Assembly: GCF_001482405.1 (NCBI RefSeq)
Contig: NZ_LPXO01000002.1
Coordinates: 310,001 to 374,000, forward strand
DNA length: 64,000 nt
DNA from: Pseudoponticoccus marisrubri
Lineage (GTDB): Bacteria; Pseudomonadota; Alphaproteobacteria; Rhodobacterales; Rhodobacteraceae
Direction: 5' to 3'
A model generated the notes under the pieces. The model had not been told where the DNA came from. It did no database searches and saw nothing but the letters and a program-made list of their open reading frames with translations. Shown one piece after another: positions 33,607 to 43,355 of the stretch. The number at the start of each line of letters is the position of its first letter. Position 1 is the first letter of the stretch. A program made the translations under genes and the position numbers.

Positions 33607-35856
33607 ATGCCCGACCTCTTGATCGAACTCTTTTCCGAAGAAATCCCCGCGCGGATGCAGGCCAAGGCCGCCGAGGACCTGAAGAAAAAGGTCACCGACG
33701 GGCTGGTCGAGGCTGGCCTGACCTATGCCGGCGCCGCCGGCTTTGCCACGCCGCGCCGGCTGGCCCTGGCGGTCGAGGGCCTCACCGCCCAGTCGCCAAC
33801 TCTGCGCGAAGAGCGCCGCGGCCCCAAGGTGGGCGCGCCCGACAAGGCGGTCGAGGGCTTTCTGCGCGGCGCCGGCGTCACCCGCGACCAGCTGGAAGAG
33901 CGCGACGACAAGAAGGGCCGCTTCTACTATGCCAGCGTCGTCACGCCCGGCCGCCCGGCGGCCGAGATCGTGACCGAGGTGCTCGAGGCGACAGTGCGCG
34001 GCTTTCCCTGGCCAAAATCCATGCGCTGGGGGTCGGGCAGCCTGCGCTGGGTGCGCCCGCTGCACCGCATCCTCTGCGTGCTGAGCGACGAGAGTGGCGA
34101 CCACGTGGTGGATCTGGAGATCGACGGCATCCGTGCCGGGCAGACCACCGAGGGGCATCGCTTCATGGGCGACGGCGCCTTCGACGTGACCTCGTTCCAC
34201 GACTACGAGACCCGGCTGAAACGCGCCAAGGTGATCCTGTCGGCCGAGGAACGCGCCGACACGATCTGGCACGACGCCACCAACATGGCTTTTGCCCAAG
34301 GGCTGGAAGTGGTCGAGGACAAGGGGTTGCTGCGCGAAGTCGCCGGGCTGGTGGAATGGCCCGTCGTGCTGATGGGCGAGATCGGGGCCGATTTCCTCGA
34401 TCTGCCGCCCGAGGTGCTGCAGACCTCGATGAAGGAGCACCAGAAATTCTTCTCGGTCCGCAACCCCGCCACGGGCCGGATCGAGAAATTCGTGACCGTC
34501 GCCAATATCGAGACCGCCGATCACGGCGCCACGATCCTCGCCGGCAACCAGAAGGTGCTGGCTGCGCGGCTGTCCGACGCCAAGTTCTTCTGGGAAAACG
34601 ACCTGCGCGTGGCGCAGGACGACGGCCTGACCGCCTGGACGGCGCGGCTGGACAACGTGACCTTCCACAACAAGCTGGGCAGCCAGAAGGACCGGATCGA
34701 GCGCATCGCACGGCTGGCACGCGAGATCGCCCCAAAGGTCGGCGCCGAGCCCGACCAGGCCTATCTGGCCGCGCTGGTGGCCAAGGCGGATCTGAGCTCC
34801 GAGATGGTCTACGAGTTCCCCGAGCTGCAGGGTCTGATGGGCCGCTACTATGCCGAGGCCGCCGGCCTGCCCGCCGACGTGGCCGCCGCCTGCCAGGAGC
34901 ATTACGCCCCGCTCGGCCCCTCGGACGCGGTGCCCACCGCGCCGGTCTCGGTCGCCGTGGCGATGGCCGACAAGATCGACACGCTGACCGGCTTCTGGGC
35001 CATCGACGAGAAGCCCACCGGCTCCAAGGACCCGTTCGCGCTGCGCCGCGCCGCGCTTGGCGTGATCCGGCTGGTGCTGGTCAACGGGCTGCGGATGCAT
35101 CTCGACCGCTTCATCGACGCGCAGCTGGTGCGGCACGAGAAACATGCCCATCGCGATGCCGATGATGCCGAGCTGCAGGTGCTGGACGCGCTGCTGGACG
35201 AGATCGCCGAACATGGCGTCTTTGGCGGGGCGCTGCGCAGCGTGCGCGACCGGCTGTCGGGTCAGGACACGGCTGAGGCCGCTCAGGGCACGTTGCTGCG
35301 CAGCGTGGGCGACCAGGTGCCCGACCTGTCCACCGACCTGCTGGCCTTCTTCCATGACCGGCTCAAGGTGCATCTGCGCGAGGAAGGCATCCGTCACGAC
35401 GTGATCGACGCCTGCCTGGAGATGGAGGGCGGCGACGACATCGCGCTGCTGGTCAGCCGCTCGCAGGCGCTGCAGGCCTTCATGTCCACCGATGACGGCG
35501 AGAACCTCGTGCAGGGTTTCAAGCGCGCCAACAACATCCTGGCCCAGGCCGAGGAGAAGGACGGCGTCGAGTACAGCTTCGGCCCCGACCCGAAATTCGC
35601 CGAGCAGGAGGCCGAAAAGGCGCTCTTTGCCGCGCTGGACGCCGCCGAGGCCCGCATCGCCCCTGCCATGAAGGCCGAGGATTACGCCGCCGCCATGGCC
35701 GCTATGGCCGGGCTGCGCGCGCCGATCGACGCCTTCTTCGAGGCGGTGCAGGTCAATGCCGAGAACCAGGTGGTGCGCCGCAACCGGCTGAACCTGCTGG
35801 CCCGGATCCGGCAGACCTGCCTGCAGGTGGCCGATCTGACCCAACTCGAGGGCTGA
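33607..35856 (+). CDS. glyS: Glycyl-tRNA synthetase beta subunit
   Basis: tRNA-binding subunit of alpha2-beta2 GlyRS. 749 residues, within the usual range of about 690-770. The opening LLIELFSEEIPARMQ, the TPRRLAL motif, the EVLQTSMKEHQKFF block and the DKIDTLTGFWAI..PTGSKDPFALRRAALG segment are diagnostic, and the last about 100 residues form a DALR-type anticodon region. ATG 33607 is the start that opens the conserved N-terminus; the ribosome site (GGGGGA) is weak. Confidence 0.97.
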   Translation: MPDLLIELFSEEIPARMQAKAAEDLKKKVTDGLVEAGLTYAGAAGFATPRRLALAVEGLTAQSPTLREERRGPKVGAPDKAVEGFLRGAGVTRDQLEERDDKKGRFYYASVVTPGRPAAEIVTEVLEATVRGFPWPKSMRWGSGSLRWVRPLHRILCVLSDESGDHVVDLEIDGIRAGQTTEGHRFMGDGAFDVTSFHDYETRLKRAKVILSAEERADTIWHDATNMAFAQGLEVVEDKGLLREVAGLVEWPVVLMGEIGADFLDLPPEVLQTSMKEHQKFFSVRNPATGRIEKFVTVANIETADHGATILAGNQKVLAARLSDAKFFWENDLRVAQDDGLTAWTARLDNVTFHNKLGSQKDRIERIARLAREIAPKVGAEPDQAYLAALVAKADLSSEMVYEFPELQGLMGRYYAEAAGLPADVAAACQEHYAPLGPSDAVPTAPVSVAVAMADKIDTLTGFWAIDEKPTGSKDPFALRRAALGVIRLVLVNGLRMHLDRFIDAQLVRHEKHAHRDADDAELQVLDALLDEIAEHGVFGGALRSVRDRLSGQDTAEAAQGTLLRSVGDQVPDLSTDLLAFFHDRLKVHLREEGIRHDVIDACLEMEGGDDIALLVSRSQALQAFMSTDDGENLVQGFKRANNILAQAEEKDGVEYSFGPDPKFAEQEAEKALFAALDAAEARIAPAMKAEDYAAAMAAMAGLRAPIDAFFEAVQVNAENQVVRRNRLNLLARIRQTCLQVADLTQLEG

Positions 35857-35935
35857 GCCCCGCCCGCGCCGCACGCCCTCTCTTGCCAGCGGGGGCGAGC
35901 GGCGTATTCTGCATCCCGACCCGTAAGGTGCCGCA

Positions 35936-38515
35936 GTGCAGAAACCCGATCCTCAGAACCCGGACGTGACGCTGATCACGCCGACCTCGCCGGTGACCAC
36001 CCCCACCCATGGCGGCCGTGCCAAGTGCCTGCAGCGGCTGGTGCGGCTGGAGTTGCCGGTGCCGCGCACCGTGGCGCTGTCCTTCGACGCGGTGCACCGC
36101 ATCGCCGCCGGCGAAATGCCCGACATCGCCGCGCTGCTGGACGGGTTCGGCGAGACCGCGATCCTCTGCGTCCGGCCCTCCTCGGGCGATCCCGACTGGG
36201 GCGGGCCCAGCGCGATCCTGAATATCGGCATGAACGATGCGCGCCGCGACGCGCTGGCCGCGCGGATCGGCGCCGAGGCGGCGACCGCGCTCTACCTGCG
36301 CTTCGTGCAGGCCTACGCGGTGCACGTGGCGCGGCTCGACCCCGACAGTTTCGACGAGATCGACGATGCCGGCCCCGCCGGTCTGGCCGAGGCGTTGCGC
36401 GCCTACGAGGACGAGGCCGAGGAACCCTTTCCGCAGGATCCGGTGGTGCAGCTCTCCGAGGTGCTGCGCTCGATGGCGCGCGCCTGGGAGGGCACGACCG
36501 CGCGGCTCCTGCGGCAGGCGCGCGGCGCGCCGGCCGATGCCGGGCTGGGCCTTGTCGTGCAGGAAATGGCGCTGGGGGTGGGCCCGGGCGAATGCGGCTC
36601 GGGCGTGCTGCAGCTGGTCAATTCCGAGACCGGCCAGCGCCAGATCACCGGCCGCTATCTCAGCCAGAGCCAGGGCCGCGAGGCACTGCAGCCCGGCACC
36701 GGCGCGCTCTACCTGACGCGCGACCCGCGCGGGCCGTCGCTGGAAGAGGCCGAGCCCGAGGCCTTTGCCCAGATCAGGACCTATGCCGAGCTGATGCGCC
36801 GCAAGCTGCGCGCCGAGATGCAGATCGAGTTCACACTGGAAGACGGGCGGGTCTACATCCTCGACGGGATGCGGGTGGCGCGCTCGTCCCGCGCGGCGCT
36901 GCGCATCGCGGTGCGGCTGGCCGAAGAGGGCATCATCACCCGGCAAGAGGCCGTGATGCGGATCGAGCCGCGCGCCATCACCGAGCTGCTGCACCGGCAG
37001 ATCGCGCCCGGGGCGGCGCGCGACGTGATCGGCCGGGGCATCGCCGCCTCGCCCGGGGCGGCCACCGGGCGCATCGTCTTCACCGCTGCCGAGGCGCAGG
37101 CCAGCGCCGCGCGGGGCGAACCCTGCATCCTTGTCCGGCGCGAGACCTCGCCCGAGGACATCCGCGGCATGCATGCGGCCGTGGGCGTGCTGACCGAGCG
37201 TGGCGGGATGACCAGCCACGCCGCGGTGATCGGGCGTGGCCTGGGCCTGCCCTGCGTGGTGGGCGCCGCGCGGATGCGCTTCCACCACAAGCGCCAGCAG
37301 ATCACCACGCCCGACCGCCGCACCTTCCGCGCCGGCGACACGATCACCATCGACGGCACCAGCGGCGAGGTGCTGCTCGGCGCGCCCGAGACGATCGAGG
37401 CGGCGCTGGACGAGTCCTTCCAGACCATGATGGCCTGGGCCGACGAGATCCGCGACATCGGCATCCGCGCCAATGCCGACACCCCCGCCGACGCCGCCAC
37501 CGCGCGCAATTTCGCGGCGCAGGGGATCGGGCTGTGCCGGACCGAGCACATGTTCTTCGAAGCCGACCGCATCACGCCCATGCGCGAGATGATCTTTGCC
37601 GATACGGCCGAGGACCGGCAGGCCGCGCTGGCGCTGCTGCTGCCCATGCAGCGCGCCGATTTCACCGAGCTGTTCCGCATCATGGAGGGGCTGCCGGTCT
37701 GCATCCGCCTGTTCGATCCGCCGCTGCACGAATTCCTGCCCACCGACCGCGCCGGGCTGCGCGACCTGGCCGAGGCGCTGGACCTGCCGGTCTCGGACGT
37801 GACCCGCCGGGTCGAGGCGATGGGCGAGTACAACCCCATGCTGGGGCTGCGCGGGGTGCGGCTGGGCATTACCCTGCCCGAGATCTACGACATGCAGGCC
37901 CGCGCCATCTTCGAGGCGACGCTGGATGCCTCGCGCGAAGGCGCGCCCGTGGTGCCCGAGATCATGCTGCCGCTGGTCTCGGCCCGGCGCGAGGTCGAGA
38001 TGGTGCGCAACCGCATCGACGCGGTGGCCGCCGCCGTGCGCAACGAGCGCAAGCAGGGCTTCACCTACCGGCTGGGCGTCATGGTCGAGACGCCGCGTGC
38101 CTGCCTGCGCGCCGACGAGATCGCCCCCTACACCCAGTTCCTCAGCTTCGGCACCAACGACCTGACCCAGATGACCTACGGTCTTTCGCGCGACGATGCG
38201 GGGCGTTTCATGTCCGATTACGTGCAGCAGGGCGTCTTCTCCGAGGATCCGTTCCACGTGCTGGACACTGACGGCGTGGGCGAGCTGGTGGCGCTGGGGG
38301 TGGAGCGCGGACGCCACAGCCATCCCGGCGTGACCCTGTCGATCTGCGGGGAACATGGCGGCAATCCCGAATCGATTGCCTTCTGTCGCGCGGTCGGCAT
38401 GGATTACGTCAGCTGCTCGCCCTTCCGGGTGCCGGTTGCACGGCTGGCGGCCGCACAACTGGCGCTAGAGCGCCCCCGCCCCGTGCGCGACAATCCGCCG
38501 GTGGCCGAGTCCTAA
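35936..38515 (+). CDS. ppdK: Pyruvate, phosphate dikinase-family protein with divergent nucleotide-binding half
   Basis: 859 residues. The swivelling domain carries the phospho-acceptor His428 in GGMTSHAAVIGRGLG, and the C-terminal TIM barrel has LCRTEHMFF, the LSFGTNDLTQM metal loop and Cys804 in SICGEHGGNP, all conserved. The N-terminal ATP-grasp half is unusual: GGKGANLAEM is HGGRAKCLQRL, the RSGARVSMPGMMDTVLN stretch is CVRPSSGDPDWGGPSAILN, and the long insertion of classic enzymes is shortened. It may still interconvert PEP and pyruvate or may use another phosphoryl donor. The GTG start follows TAAGGTG. It follows glyS by 79 bases. Confidence 0.82.
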   Translation: MQKPDPQNPDVTLITPTSPVTTPTHGGRAKCLQRLVRLELPVPRTVALSFDAVHRIAAGEMPDIAALLDGFGETAILCVRPSSGDPDWGGPSAILNIGMNDARRDALAARIGAEAATALYLRFVQAYAVHVARLDPDSFDEIDDAGPAGLAEALRAYEDEAEEPFPQDPVVQLSEVLRSMARAWEGTTARLLRQARGAPADAGLGLVVQEMALGVGPGECGSGVLQLVNSETGQRQITGRYLSQSQGREALQPGTGALYLTRDPRGPSLEEAEPEAFAQIRTYAELMRRKLRAEMQIEFTLEDGRVYILDGMRVARSSRAALRIAVRLAEEGIITRQEAVMRIEPRAITELLHRQIAPGAARDVIGRGIAASPGAATGRIVFTAAEAQASAARGEPCILVRRETSPEDIRGMHAAVGVLTERGGMTSHAAVIGRGLGLPCVVGAARMRFHHKRQQITTPDRRTFRAGDTITIDGTSGEVLLGAPETIEAALDESFQTMMAWADEIRDIGIRANADTPADAATARNFAAQGIGLCRTEHMFFEADRITPMREMIFADTAEDRQAALALLLPMQRADFTELFRIMEGLPVCIRLFDPPLHEFLPTDRAGLRDLAEALDLPVSDVTRRVEAMGEYNPMLGLRGVRLGITLPEIYDMQARAIFEATLDASREGAPVVPEIMLPLVSARREVEMVRNRIDAVAAAVRNERKQGFTYRLGVMVETPRACLRADEIAPYTQFLSFGTNDLTQMTYGLSRDDAGRFMSDYVQQGVFSEDPFHVLDTDGVGELVALGVERGRHSHPGVTLSICGEHGGNPESIAFCRAVGMDYVSCSPFRVPVARLAAAQLALERPRPVRDNPPVAES

Positions 38516-38724
38516 GGATTCCAAGGGCTTTCGCGGCGTCACCCCGTGATCGGGGGCGCGGCCGACGCGAAAGCGGCGCGGCGCAGACGGGGGCGGCTGC
38601 GTCAAGCGGGCGCAGTCGGGTTTACCGGAATTGCAATTTTTCGTAACACGCTGCTCGTCCAACGCGGGCCAAGCGCCGCGGGACGCTGCTTTCCGGCGAT
38701 GCCGAAACGAGACGAGGGATAGCG

Positions 38725-39336
38725 ATGATCCGTGCCATCAGCCTTGCACTGGCCTTAGTATGTCTGGGCCACGGTGCCAATGCCGAAACGAACGTGACCG
38801 CCAAAAGCCTGCTCGGATTCGAGAAACGCGTGCTCAGCCGCGCCGGCACCGGCCATCTCAAGCGCCTCGTGACACCCCAGCCAGTCGCGGCCACGGCCGA
38901 GGAAGTGGCCAGCTTCTCGCGCAACACGGGCGCCGCCCAGGTCGGCGGGGCCGAGTGGCGCTGCCTTGCCGAGGCGCTTTACTTCGAGGCGCGCGGCGAG
39001 TCGCTCAAGGGCCAGATGGCGGTTGCCGAGGTCATCATGAATCGCGTCGACAGCCCGCGCTACCCGAACTCGGTCTGCGGCGTGATCAACCAGGGCACCG
39101 GCCGGAAATACGCCTGCCAGTTCACCTATACCTGCGATGGCCACCCCGAGCATATCGCCGAGCCCGGCGCGTGGGAGCGTGTCGGCCAGGTCGCGCGCAA
39201 GATGCTCTCGGGCGCGCCGCGCACCCTGACCAAGGGCGCCACCCATTACCACACCACCGCGGTGAACCCGAAATGGGCCCGCGTCTTCCCGCGCACCGCC
39301 GCGATCGGCGTGCATCGCTTCTACCGCGAGAACTGA
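38725..39336 (+). CDS. Secreted cell-wall hydrolase (SleB/Hydrolase_2 family)
   Basis: 203 residues. Signal peptide to about residue 20 (GANA-ET). The catalytic domain (about residues 75-200) opens with WRCLAEALYFEARGES, with the catalytic Glu in the EARGE line, and has MAVAEVIMNRVDSPRYPNSVCGVI and QFTYTCDG, all typical of SleB-like amidases or lytic enzymes. It probably trims peptidoglycan in the periplasm. A 209-base gap precedes it. Confidence 0.9.
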   Translation: MIRAISLALALVCLGHGANAETNVTAKSLLGFEKRVLSRAGTGHLKRLVTPQPVAATAEEVASFSRNTGAAQVGGAEWRCLAEALYFEARGESLKGQMAVAEVIMNRVDSPRYPNSVCGVINQGTGRKYACQFTYTCDGHPEHIAEPGAWERVGQVARKMLSGAPRTLTKGATHYHTTAVNPKWARVFPRTAAIGVHRFYREN

Positions 39337-39429
39337 GGCCGGGCCCGGCGTCGCAGCTGCGGCAATCGCCATGGCCATCGCCGCCCGCACTGTGTAGAGG
39401 CGGGACACGACGCCGACGGGAGCCCTGCC

Positions 39430-40380
39430 ATGGCCGACGAAATCCGACTTGCCTTTGCCCACCCGGCCGAGCGCGCACTGGCCACGGCCGGCGAGGATCC
39501 ACGCGACCGCATCAGCCTGCGCGACCATATCGTCGAGGTCGAGATCGGCGCCTTCCAGGCCGAGCGCGGCACCAAGCAGCGCATCCGCTTCAACGTGGTG
39601 GTCGAGGTCGTGCCCTTCACCGGGCCGCGCGACGACGACGTGGACCGCATCCTGTCCTATGACCGCGTGACCGAGGCCATCGCGCATGAGCTGGGCGCCG
39701 AGCGGCTCAACCTTCTGGAAACACTGGCCGAGCGTGTCGCCGAACGCATCCTGCTGGAGCCGCAGGCGCTGCGCGCCTTCGTCCGGATCGAGAAGCTGGA
39801 CCGCGGGCCCGGCGCGCTGGGGGTCGAGATCGTGCGCACGCGGCGCGATTTCGGCGACCACCTGAACGCGCTGGCCGGCGAGGTCGCGCAGGAGCGCCCG
39901 CATCCGCGTGTCGTCTACCTGTCGAACGCCGCCATCGCCGATCCCGCCCTGACCGGCTGGATCGACGCGCTGGTGGGTGCCGGCGCGCCGGTCATCCTCT
40001 GCGTCGGCGCGCCCGACCTGCCCGCGCCGCAGACCGGGCACCGCATGACCCAGCGCCGCATCGACCTGCTGGCCATCGAGCAGAACGGCTGGATGCTGGC
40101 CGCGCGCGACCTGCGCTGCAAGGTCGTGGCCACCCGGACCGAGCTGGACTGGGCGATGAAGAACGGCCAGATCTGCGTCTGGGCGCCCTCCAAGATCGTG
40201 CTGGACGCCACGCAGGGCCCCAGCGCGCAGCCGCGCGATTCCGTTGCGCTGGCCGCGTGGTTCGCCGGCGAGATGGAGGCCTGCGAGTTGCTGGTCATCG
40301 GCGAGAACTTGCCGGACACCCCGCAAGGCACCGCCGAGGTGTCGCAGCGGCGCGTCACCCCGGGCGACGCGCTGTTCTAG
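39430..40380 (+). CDS. folB: Dihydroneopterin aldolase fused to an uncharacterised C-terminal domain
   Basis: 316 residues. Residues 25-140 are FolB: DRISLRDHIVEVEIGAFQAERGTKQRIRFNV, with the active-site Glu in ..EIGAF/E-rich block and LNLLETLAERVAERIL. FolB normally ends near residue 125; here a further about 170 residues (VVYLSNAAIADPALTGWIDALVGAGAPVILCVGAPDL.., then IVLDATQGPSAQPRDSVALAAWF) form a second domain I do not recognise, possibly an alpha/beta fold. It cleaves dihydroneopterin in folate synthesis. folP follows after 39 bases. Confidence 0.88.
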   Translation: MADEIRLAFAHPAERALATAGEDPRDRISLRDHIVEVEIGAFQAERGTKQRIRFNVVVEVVPFTGPRDDDVDRILSYDRVTEAIAHELGAERLNLLETLAERVAERILLEPQALRAFVRIEKLDRGPGALGVEIVRTRRDFGDHLNALAGEVAQERPHPRVVYLSNAAIADPALTGWIDALVGAGAPVILCVGAPDLPAPQTGHRMTQRRIDLLAIEQNGWMLAARDLRCKVVATRTELDWAMKNGQICVWAPSKIVLDATQGPSAQPRDSVALAAWFAGEMEACELLVIGENLPDTPQGTAEVSQRRVTPGDALF

Positions 40381-40419
40381 CCCGCTTGTCACGGCGCCGC
40401 GGCGCGGTATGACGGGCCC

Positions 40420-41436
40420 ATGCGAGAATATTTCCGTCCCCTGGTCCGTCATGGCCTGCCCCGCCCCCCCGAGGCGCTGCCGGTGGCCGGCGGTCCCGGC
40501 TGGTTCACCGAGGCGCTGCGCCACCGCCGCGACGCCGCCCCCGAACCGGTGCCCGCCGCCGCGATCCCGCAGGAGGCGCTGGACCGCCTCACCGCCCCGC
40601 GCCCCGCGCTGGCCGGGCTGGTCTTCGACCGGCCGCGGCTGATGGGCATCCTGAACGTCACGCCCGACAGTTTCTCGGATGGCGGCCAGCATGTCACCGC
40701 CGCCCGCGCGCTGGCCCATGCGCGCCAGATGGTGCAGGAGGGGGCCGACCTCGTGGATGTGGGCGGCGAGAGCACCCGCCCCGGCGCCGAGACCGTGCCC
40801 GCCGAGGCCGAGATCGCCCGGGTGGAGCCGGTGATCCGCGCGCTGGCCCACGAGCTGCCGGTGCCGATCTCGATCGACACGCGCAAGAGCTGTGTCGCAG
40901 ACCGTGCCGTGGCGGCGGGCGCCGGTCTGATCAACGATGTCTCGGGCTTCACGTATGACCGGATGCTGGCCCCCTTCTGCGCCCGCTCCGAGCTGCCGAT
41001 CTGCATCATGCATGCCCAGGGCGACCCCGAGACCATGCAGGAGGATCCGCGCTATGACGATCCCTTGCTGGATGTCTACGACTTCCTCGAGGGGCAGGTC
41101 GTCATGCTCGAGGGGCTGGGCATCCCGCGCGCGCGGATGATCGTGGATCCGGGCATCGGCTTCGGCAAGCGGGTGCCGCACAATCTTGCGCTGCTGAACG
41201 GGCTGTCGATCTTCCACGGGCTGGGCTGTGCGATCCTTCTGGGCGCCTCGCGCAAGGGCTTCATCCGGTCGCTGACCGGGGCCGAGCCCGCCTCGGCGCG
41301 CATGCCCGGCTCGGTCGCGGCGGCGCTGGCCGGCGTGGCGCAGGGGGTGCAGATCCTGCGGGTGCATGACGTGGGCGAGACGGCGCAGGCCCTGACCGTC
41401 TGGCGCGCGATACAACAAGGAGAGCAGGTCCAATGA
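40420..41436 (+). CDS. folP: Dihydropteroate synthase
   Basis: Joins p-aminobenzoate to hydroxymethyl-dihydropterin pyrophosphate in folate synthesis; target of sulfonamides. 338 residues, longer than the usual about 280 because of an N-terminal extension of about 65 residues. The core starts at [21 protein letters not shown] and includes [24 protein letters not shown] and the pterin-site DPGIGFGKR. It overlaps glmM by four bases (ATGA), so the two are translationally coupled. Confidence 0.97.
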   Translation: MREYFRPLVRHGLPRPPEALPVAGGPGWFTEALRHRRDAAPEPVPAAAIPQEALDRLTAPRPALAGLVFDRPRLMGILNVTPDSFSDGGQHVTAARALAHARQMVQEGADLVDVGGESTRPGAETVPAEAEIARVEPVIRALAHELPVPISIDTRKSCVADRAVAAGAGLINDVSGFTYDRMLAPFCARSELPICIMHAQGDPETMQEDPRYDDPLLDVYDFLEGQVVMLEGLGIPRARMIVDPGIGFGKRVPHNLALLNGLSIFHGLGCAILLGASRKGFIRSLTGAEPASARMPGSVAAALAGVAQGVQILRVHDVGETAQALTVWRAIQQGEQVQ

Positions 41437-42791
41437 ACCGCAAGCTGTTTGGCACGGACGGGGTGCGCGGCACCGCCAACACCTTCCCGATGAGCGCCGA
41501 GATGGCGCTGATGCTGGGCGCGGCCGTAGGCCGCTATTTCCGCAACGAACATCACGGCGTGCACCGCGTGGTGATCGGCAAGGACACGCGCCTGTCGGGC
41601 TACATGTTCGAGAACGCGCTGACCGCCGGCCTGACCTCGACGGGCATGAACGTGCTTCTGCTGGGCCCGGTGCCGACACCGGCCGTCGGGCTGCTGACGC
41701 CCTCCATGCGCGCCGATCTGGGCATCATGATCTCGGCGAGCCACAACCCCGCCCATGACAACGGTATCAAGTTTTTCGGCCCCGACGGGTTCAAGCTGTC
41801 CGATGCGGTCGAGGCCGAGATCGAGAAGCTGGTCGAGGACGGTGTCCGCCCGGCCCTGCCCGAGAATATCGGCCGCGCGCGGCGTGTCGATGACGGCCGC
41901 TTCCGCTACCAGGAACGGGTCAAGTCCACCCTGCCGCAGGGTCTGCGGCTGGACGGGATCCGCGTCGTGGTGGATTGCGCCAACGGCGCCGCCTATCGCA
42001 CCGCGCCGGAAGTGCTGTGGGAGCTGGGCGCCGACGTGATCGAGGTGGGCACCGAGCCGAACGGGCTGAACATCAATGCCGATTGCGGCTCCACCCGGCC
42101 TGAACGCGCCGCGGCCACCGTCGTCGAACAGGGCGCGCATGTGGGGCTGTGTCTTGACGGCGATGCCGACCGGATCGTGCTGATCGACGAGACCGGGCGC
42201 GTGGCCGATGGCGACCAGATCATGGCGCTGATGGCGGCCCGCTGGGCGGCCGAGGAGCGGCTGCGCGGCGGTGCGCTGGTGGCCACGGTGATGTCCAATC
42301 TCGGGCTGGAGCGGTTCATGCAGTCGCACGGGCTGCGGCTGGAACGGACAAAGGTGGGCGACCGCTACGTGGTCGAGGCGATGCGCCGCGGCGGCTGGAA
42401 CCTTGGCGGCGAGCAGTCGGGCCATATCGTGATGACCGATTACGCCACCACCGGTGACGGCCTGATGGCCGGGCTGCAATTCCTGTGCGAGATGGTGCGC
42501 ACCGGCCAGCCCGCCTCGGAGCTGACGCGCAGCTTCGAGCCGGTGCCGCAGATGCTCAAGAACGTGCGCTACGCGCGCGGCGAGGCGCCGCTGGAGGCGG
42601 CCTCGGTCAAATCCGCCATCGCCGCGGCCGAGGCCGAGCTGACCGGGCGCGGCCGGCTGCTGATCCGCAAATCGGGCACCGAGCCGCTGATCCGGGTGAT
42701 GGCGGAATGCGAGGATGAGGGCCTGCTGAGCAGCGTCGTCGACGGGATCGTGGCCGAGGTCAACGCCGTCTCGCGCAGCGTCTCGGCCTGA
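41433..42791 (+). CDS. glmM: Phosphoglucosamine mutase
   Basis: Converts glucosamine-6-phosphate to glucosamine-1-phosphate for UDP-GlcNAc and cell-wall synthesis. 452 residues. FGTDGVRG at the N-terminus, catalytic Ser103 in [17 protein letters not shown], the metal loop DGDADR and the C-terminal phosphate site [12 protein letters not shown] are all intact. It overlaps folP at ATGA. AGGAG lies eight bases before the ATG. Confidence 0.98.
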   Translation: MNRKLFGTDGVRGTANTFPMSAEMALMLGAAVGRYFRNEHHGVHRVVIGKDTRLSGYMFENALTAGLTSTGMNVLLLGPVPTPAVGLLTPSMRADLGIMISASHNPAHDNGIKFFGPDGFKLSDAVEAEIEKLVEDGVRPALPENIGRARRVDDGRFRYQERVKSTLPQGLRLDGIRVVVDCANGAAYRTAPEVLWELGADVIEVGTEPNGLNINADCGSTRPERAAATVVEQGAHVGLCLDGDADRIVLIDETGRVADGDQIMALMAARWAAEERLRGGALVATVMSNLGLERFMQSHGLRLERTKVGDRYVVEAMRRGGWNLGGEQSGHIVMTDYATTGDGLMAGLQFLCEMVRTGQPASELTRSFEPVPQMLKNVRYARGEAPLEAASVKSAIAAAEAELTGRGRLLIRKSGTEPLIRVMAECEDEGLLSSVVDGIVAEVNAVSRSVSA

Positions 42792-42806
42792 GCCCGGCGC
42801 CGGTGC

Positions 42807-43346
42807 TCAGCCCGGAACGCGGCGGTTCTTGACGCCGCGCTTGCGGGTGACGGTCTGCTTGGCCATTTGCAACCCGCCACGCAGGAAGGCAAAGACCCCC
42901 GCCAGCACCGCCCAGCCGGCGAAAAAGCCGGTGCCGGCAAAGACCGCCCCTTCGAAGGTCAGGGGCAGCGCGGGCTTGTAGGCCTCCAGCGCGCGTTCGG
43001 CAATGTCGCGGTCGCCCATATGAGTGGCCAGCCGCGCGCGCATGAAGGGCCCCGCCCCCTCCAGCGCCGCCAGCGCCGCCTGCAGCCGCTCATGTCGGCG
43101 GATGTCGGACCACATGTTGGCCGATTGCTGCCGCGCCAGCGGGCCCTCCTCGGCCAGCGCGTCCAGCATCGCGGGCATCTCCATGCCCAGTTCTTCCGCC
43201 TGGCGCTCATAGCGCGTGACCTGGCGCGACAGTTCATCCACCGCGCCGCCCAGCCGCTGCATGTATTGCTGCGAGAATTCGGGAAATTGTGACAACCCCG
43301 CCGCGCCGGTCACCGCGCCTGCCAGGGTCAGGGCCCGCAAGATCAT
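42807..43346 (-). CDS. DUF2937 family membrane protein
   Basis: 179 residues. A short hydrophobic N-terminus (ALTLAGAVTGAAGL) precedes QFPEFSQQYMQRLGGAVDEL, the conserved DUF2937 block, a charged helical middle (QVTRYERQAEELGMEM..) and a strong membrane helix near 140-162 followed by a basic tail. The C-terminal RKRGVKNRR end faces the cytoplasm. Function unknown. It is convergent with glmM and upstream of the serine hydrolase gene by nine bases on the same strand direction. Confidence 0.8.
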   Translation of the reverse strand: MILRALTLAGAVTGAAGLSQFPEFSQQYMQRLGGAVDELSRQVTRYERQAEELGMEMPAMLDALAEEGPLARQQSANMWSDIRRHERLQAALAALEGAGPFMRARLATHMGDRDIAERALEAYKPALPLTFEGAVFAGTGFFAGWAVLAGVFAFLRGGLQMAKQTVTRKRGVKNRRVPG

Positions 43347-43355
43347 CGCGCCTCC

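Noticed and set aside
35753-38458. Very long minus-strand open frames (901, 974 and 1049 residues) opposite ppdK, folB-folP and hdaA-ppk
   Set aside because: They are Arg/His/Gln-rich mirror frames of GC-rich genes on the other strand, with no family motifs and no ribosome sites. The plus-strand genes are unmistakable.
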